Under the pieces are notes generated by a model that made no database searches, was not told the DNA's origin, and was given only the letters and a program-made list of their open reading frames with translations. This document shows, in pieces, positions 59,881-64,000 of a DNA stretch of 64,000 bases (within the stretch, counting starts at the first letter, position 1; each line of letters opens with the position of its first letter). A program made the position numbers and the translations under genes. Source of the DNA: Cristatella mucedo (taxonomy: Eukaryota > Bryozoa > Phylactolaemata > Cristatellidae); the NCBI GenBank assembly GCA_009760855.2, contig WPIO01000008.1, positions 821,501 to 885,500 on the forward strand. Reading direction: 5' to 3'.

Positions 59881-60254
59881 AGCGTGGGCTCCTGAGGTTG
59901 AGCAGGAAGAGAGGCCGAGAGAGGGGGGACTGAGAGGGAACGGAGCGAGCCAGCGTGGGCTAGCGTTTCTGCGGCTGGCCATCAGCCGGTGAGGTAATCA
60001 GGGTAATCAGGGATCGTCGGTGGGCGTGTGGGGCCGGGACATTCCAGCTAGCCCAAGGCAGCAAGTCTGCCGCGGAGACCTGCAACCCGCCTGTCAATTG
60101 CAGCTGAATGCCCGGCCGATGACCAGACCGTCCCCGCCCCCTCCGGCAATCTGGGTGGGCGGGCCCAGCCCGAGTCCCTCCCCTGTCGAGACGCTCCGTA
60201 TGCCTAATTGAAAAGAGGTCGCCGCCGCAGACGTAGGACTCGAATCCGACGGCG

Positions 60255-60311
60255 ATGGCCGCCGCCGCTCGTACCAACGGACACCTGAGCAAGGACGTTC
60301 CAGATATCGAG
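60255..60311 (+). CDS. DPYD: DPYD exon 1 (start codon)
   Basis: ATG in a good context (GGCGATGG). 19 codons read [19 protein letters not shown], then donor GAG|GTACCG. The Leu-Ser-Lys-Asp-x-Pro-Asp-Ile-Glu ending matches vertebrate DPYD and fixes the start. It lies in CpG-rich DNA consistent with a promoter region. Confidence 0.88.
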
Positions 60312-63255
60312 GTACCGCCGCACGCATCTGCTCGCCGGCGATTGCAGGAGGCCTGTGTGGGCCCGCGAGCTCGCGCGCCCTCCCAGCGCTCGCGAGTGCC
60401 CTGCGATTGCAGGAGGCCCGCGAGCTCGCGAGCGCCCTGGGGGAGACGACTGACGTGTGCGTTCGCCGTCTTTCGGCAGAGCTTGTTGGCGTTGAATCCA
60501 AAGGTGCAGCACTACGCTAGCGTCAAATCCACCGCCGCCACCAAGACGGCCCGGAAGCACTGGAAGCGAAACGCCGACCGGACATGCTCGGTACGCGCGT
60601 CGCCTCCCGCTCGTCGCCAAGCTCGCGTTGCGTCTCGATGCCGCGCTGAGATCGTGCGTGGCTCCGGGTACTCGCCAGCTCAAGATCGCTCCCGCGAGAC
60701 TCGGCTGGCGGCGGCACCCCCTACTGTACAGATATAGTCGCTGATGCTGCCACGGCTTGGCAGCGAGCCCAGAGGCACAACCCCACCTTCCACCACCCGC
60801 CTCACCCCTGCGATGTTTATTTACAACGCCGCTCGGCTGAATGGCGGCGCTGCTGGCGGCCGGCGTTTGGGCCGCCTTCGGTAGGGCGGTAGTTGTTGTG
60901 GGGGCGTGAGGATCGGTGCACCGTACGTGCGACCACTCTGCCCCGCCCACGCCTGGGCCGGCCGGACGCCGAAGGAAGGATTCCGCCGCTAGACTTGCAG
61001 GTCATCGCGCGCTCCTCCGTCGCCTCCGTCGCCGCTCGTCGCCGCACCCGCCAGGCAGGCAGCGGTAGCCAACGGCTGCTCTTCCCCACAATAGGTCGCC
61101 GCCATTCTCGCCAGGACGCCGATGGGCGTGGCTGGTAGCGCGGCATCCAGGGTCGCAGCCTTGCATAAGCGCCCGCAAACAACACGCCCACCCGTTCGTG
61201 GAAGCGGTTCCGACCATGAATACGTGCGAAGTTCCTGGCTGTACCTGCAGTAGCGAAGTACCTGGCAGGGCTGCTGAGGGGAGTCTACCACTGCAAAGTC
61301 GCTGCAGCAGAAGACGGGAAGAGAGCGTTGGCGTCGTCGGCAGATGGCCCGACGCGCCCCTTCGCGGTCGGACACCCCCTCACGTGGCTTCAAGTAGGCA
61401 ATCATTTATTGCCCTCTGCTAGCGTTGGGGGGATAGGACTCTAGCCCTGCCTACTGCAGCCGCTTTCGCGAATCAGGTGACATTTCCTTGACCTTGATGG
61501 CATCGCGTGCGAAAGTACAGTTTCGCGAGGCGTGCTAAAACAATTCTGTTGCCGCTTGTTCGTGCTCTGTACTGTCCCCACCAAAAAAGAGCGTGAAATC
61601 ATACAGACGTATGTCATATGTTGAGGAGTACAGTGTACCGCCGCAATCGGGCACATGCGTTCGCCATCGTATCGAGGCACCTGTGTCCTGATGCAATGAG
61701 GCACCGGCTGTGCTGCAGCAGTATGCCGGCTCTCATTCGTTTCCAGCGTTGAGAAACGATTTGAATTGCCGCCATCGTCATTCTCGATTATAGAGCGCAA
61801 AATAGCTGTCGCGAGCGTTTTTCAAGGTTTAATGGTGGCTGCCGAATATCGCTCTTTACGGCTTCGAGGGGGAATTCGCTCTGCCTTGACTCTCGTTGGA
61901 AGCTACGAGTAAACCTCGTTTGCCGCCTCACATCACTCTCGCCGGGGTGAGGCATGACGTGCATGTAGGGCTGCTATGACCGCGAAACCCTTCCCAGCTC
62001 GAGCAGCTGCACAACGCATGCTCAATGCGCAAAATCCTGAAGCTCGCAGTACAACACGACATTCTGCACGCAGCTCTGACAGCAACACCGTATTAGAAAA
62101 AGCACAACGATAGCTGTACATTAGGACCAATACGACAGGTCACTTCCAGCCGACTCACTAGCAGGCTCACAGCAGCTTTCTCTCAGCACTAGGACTCACC
62201 ACCGACCGACAGACCTTTGCTGCAAAAGAGCGACTTCGGCCTGGACCGTGCCTTTTATATAATGGCCAGTTCATAAATCATGACACAATCTCGTTCTTAC
62301 ATGACAATACATCTCGCTGTTTTTAAGCCTCGGCTTATTTCAGCGATTTCAGGAGCGGTTTAGTTCTAATTCAGCGGGCAAAGCTCGCAGTTCGCAATCG
62401 AGGTTTAGCTGTCGCTGGGGGATTACAGTTTTAGTGCACTGAACGCGAGCGCGGCGTCGAGCTTTCGCGCGACCCTGACCTTCCCTTGAACCTACGCGGC
62501 TCTGACGCAGCGCACTCGGAGTTTTCGTCGCACCGGCCAGCCTGTCGTGAGGGCAGCGCTTTGCGATCCACTCGAGACGTTGCGAGACAGGAGAAGCGCG
62601 CGACCGGCGCCACCTGGCGACCATCGCTTTCTCGTTCCCTTTAGTCGTGCACGTCGCTGGAGAACAACTTTGACGACATAAAGCATACCACCCTCAGCGA
62701 AAGAGGTGCCCTCCGAGAGGCCATCAGGTTTGGTCACGGCGGCGGCGGCGCAGCGCCTGAACAGCTTCCGCCGCCTCGCGAATGAGCCGCTGCGAAGGCA
62801 CGCCGATGGGTTATCCGCCGCACCCCACCCCCCGTTCCCACCCACCCCCCGATCGGCTAGCCCGGCCCCGCGATGCTGCGTCGCTTGGCGGCGACGCCTA
62901 CGCTCGCCGGCCAGCTAGCAGGCCGGACAAAGGTGACGCCGCAGCCGCCACGGCTCGCTTCGCCCCCTGAAGTTAGCTAGCGCTCTCCGCACTCGATGGA
63001 CTCTGCTGCCGGCGGCCATTGCAATGGCCGCCCGCCTGCCAACGCCTGGTGCTCCGCGTCGCCGGGTTCCGAGCTTCGCTCGATAGGTCGCCGTAGCGCC
63101 GAAGGCGATGGTCGCTGCCGCTGCCGCTGCCGCCGCCGCGGGGTAACGCCCGGCCATGACCTTGCAGATGCCTGAAGTGCGCCGACGCGCCATGTCAGAA
63201 AAGCTGCCCGACGCAGCTGGACGTCAAGTCGTTCATCACCAGCATTTCCAACCGG
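60255..63255 (+). CDS. DPYD: Dihydropyrimidine dehydrogenase, N-terminal exons (gene continues past the window)
   Basis: Exons 60255-60311, 60480-60590, 62645-62727 and 63168-63255 join in phase and give the first 113 residues. DPYD is the cytosolic NADPH-dependent flavo/iron-sulfur enzyme that reduces uracil and thymine, the first step of pyrimidine breakdown; the full enzyme is about 1025 residues. Landmarks: an N-terminus like human 'LSKD..DIE', LALNP, KKHWKRN-like [47 protein letters not shown] and LDVKSFI. The spacing C-x2-C-x4-C-x3-C matches ligands of the N-terminal Fe-S clusters. The next exon (NYYGAAK-like) was not seen in 63256-64000. Confidence 0.93.
60312..60479 (+). other. DPYD intron 1 with a local duplication
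   Basis: GCGATTGCAGGAGGCC occurs at about 60340 and again at about 60400, each followed by a GCGAGCTCGCG palindrome. Confidence 0.7.
60480..60590 (+). CDS. DPYD: DPYD exon 2
   Basis: Acceptor TTTCGGCAG and donor TCG|GTACGC. 37 codons in phase 0: [37 protein letters not shown]. Confidence 0.93.
60591..62644 (+). other. DPYD intron 2
   Basis: GC-rich on the left, more AT-rich from 61.5 kb. No element or gene recognised. Confidence 0.5.
62645..62727 (+). CDS. DPYD: DPYD exon 3
   Basis: Acceptor TCGTTCCCTTTAG and donor ATCAG|GTTTGG. Reads [27 protein letters not shown] and two bases of Arg. Nearly identical to the vertebrate segment. Antisense frames here are shadows. Confidence 0.95.
63168..63255 (+). 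CDS. DPYD: DPYD exon 4 (first Fe-S cysteines)
   Basis: Acceptor GACCTTGCAG and donor CGG|GTGAGA. One base completes Arg, then [29 protein letters not shown]. The four Cys correspond to C79, C82, C87 and C91 of mammalian DPYD, here residues 85, 88, 93 and 97 of the predicted protein. Confidence 0.95.
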
Positions 63256-64000
63256 GTGAGACCACAGCGCTGCAGCACAGCGTCGCCCGCCGCCGGCCTC
63301 TGCGTGCGTCGCGGCGGCGGCCGACTCTGCCGTGTAGGAGGCGGGGTGGGGCGGAGGCAGGAGCTGTCGCTCGCTCGCTGTGGCTCGGTGCAGCTCGGCC
63401 TTATTGCGGCGGCGGAGCGCTGCGAAGTCGCTGCGCACGTTGCACGTTGGCTGTCCGCGCTCGTTGCCACGCGCCGGCTTTGCTGGCTATCCCTTGAGCC
63501 TCTGCCGTCGCATAGCGTGCAAACGGTCTTGCGTGTTTTGAATGGCGCTAATAACGGGCATCTGCGGGCTCGCCCGCCCGCCCGCCGCAAGCAGCTGACG
63601 TCCGGCGCGCCCGCAGAACAGCAATCGCTGACAGCCTCAGCGATGGGCTCTGCGCCGCCCGCCGCCGCGCTGGCTGCACTCTTCGGTGTTGCCGTCGCCG
63701 CGCGCGTTCACTCGCTTGACCGATCTATCCGCCTGAGCGATCCACGAGTGGCTGCGCGCGAGCGATGGCGCCTGACGTGCGATCGGCATCGGACCGCCGA
63801 ACGAGGCTTTAGGCTCTTAGTGTGGCAGGGGCGGGGCGAGTGCGTGCGAGCGTTCGGTCGCCTCGCTCTCGGCCTCTCGTAGGCGGCGTGGAGCGTAGAG
63901 GAGAGTGTCGTGGTTTGTGGGAGGGAATGACGAAGCAATGCAAGGAGGAAATCGATCGAAGTGCTATAGGAGAGAGACGGGCGTAGTTGAGAAGTCGGCA
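63256..64000 (+). other. Start of DPYD intron 4
   Basis: Very GC-rich with long open frames on both strands caused by composition. No conserved motif was seen. Confidence 0.45.

Noticed and set aside
62977-63590. Long minus-strand frames opposite DPYD exon 4
   Set aside because: Antisense shadows of GC-rich coding and intronic DNA; the plus strand carries the unmistakable CLKCADAPC motif.
63256-63882. 208-codon plus-strand frame as a continuation of DPYD
   Set aside because: It lacks the NYYGAAK and later Fe-S motifs expected next, and a consensus donor precedes it; composition alone explains the open frame.

Overview
This is nuclear DNA from an animal, most likely a marine invertebrate; I cannot place the phylum. 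There are no operons. Genes are split into short exons by long introns packed with decayed non-LTR retrotransposons (LINEs), tRNA-derived SINEs and very long microsatellites. Exons were found by eye from protein-family motifs. They were accepted when splice sites and reading phase agreed from one exon to the next.

Three host genes are recognisable. (1) About 4.4-16.5 kb, plus strand: a glycine-rich domain-containing protein (GRDP/DUF1399 family). Eight exons keep phase throughout, give about 798 residues, and end in a Gly/Cys tail. (2) About 44.7-21.8 kb, minus strand: MCM10, the replication-initiation factor. Fourteen phase-consistent exons give about 976 residues covering the coiled coil, OB fold, CCCH zinc finger and both C-terminal zinc sites. 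Only the exon with the start codon is missing. (3) About 60.3 kb to the right edge, plus strand: the first four coding exons of dihydropyrimidine dehydrogenase (DPYD), including the first four Fe-S cysteines. The gene runs off the window. No functional link between the three is apparent.

Three further coding-like pieces have no recognised family: a minus-strand stretch at 19.2-20.2 kb with one in-frame stop, a terminal-exon-like piece at 49.4-49.7 kb, and a possible three-exon plus-strand gene at 54.3-55.2 kb.

Between and inside the genes are: family 1, a CR1/L2-like LINE whose 3' end carries a short hairpin-like tail and (ATT)n; family 2, another LINE with a (TAACA/TAATG)n-type tail; SINE1, which shares the family 1 tail; SINE2; and an unclassified repeat near both ends. 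Several are nested up to three deep. Long (TA)n, (GA)n, (CT)n, (CA)n and (CCG)n arrays and 7-, 14- and 27-bp repeats produce many spurious open frames. About 53-64 kb is notably GC-rich and holds the DPYD 5' end. No rRNA, true tRNA gene or CRISPR array was seen.
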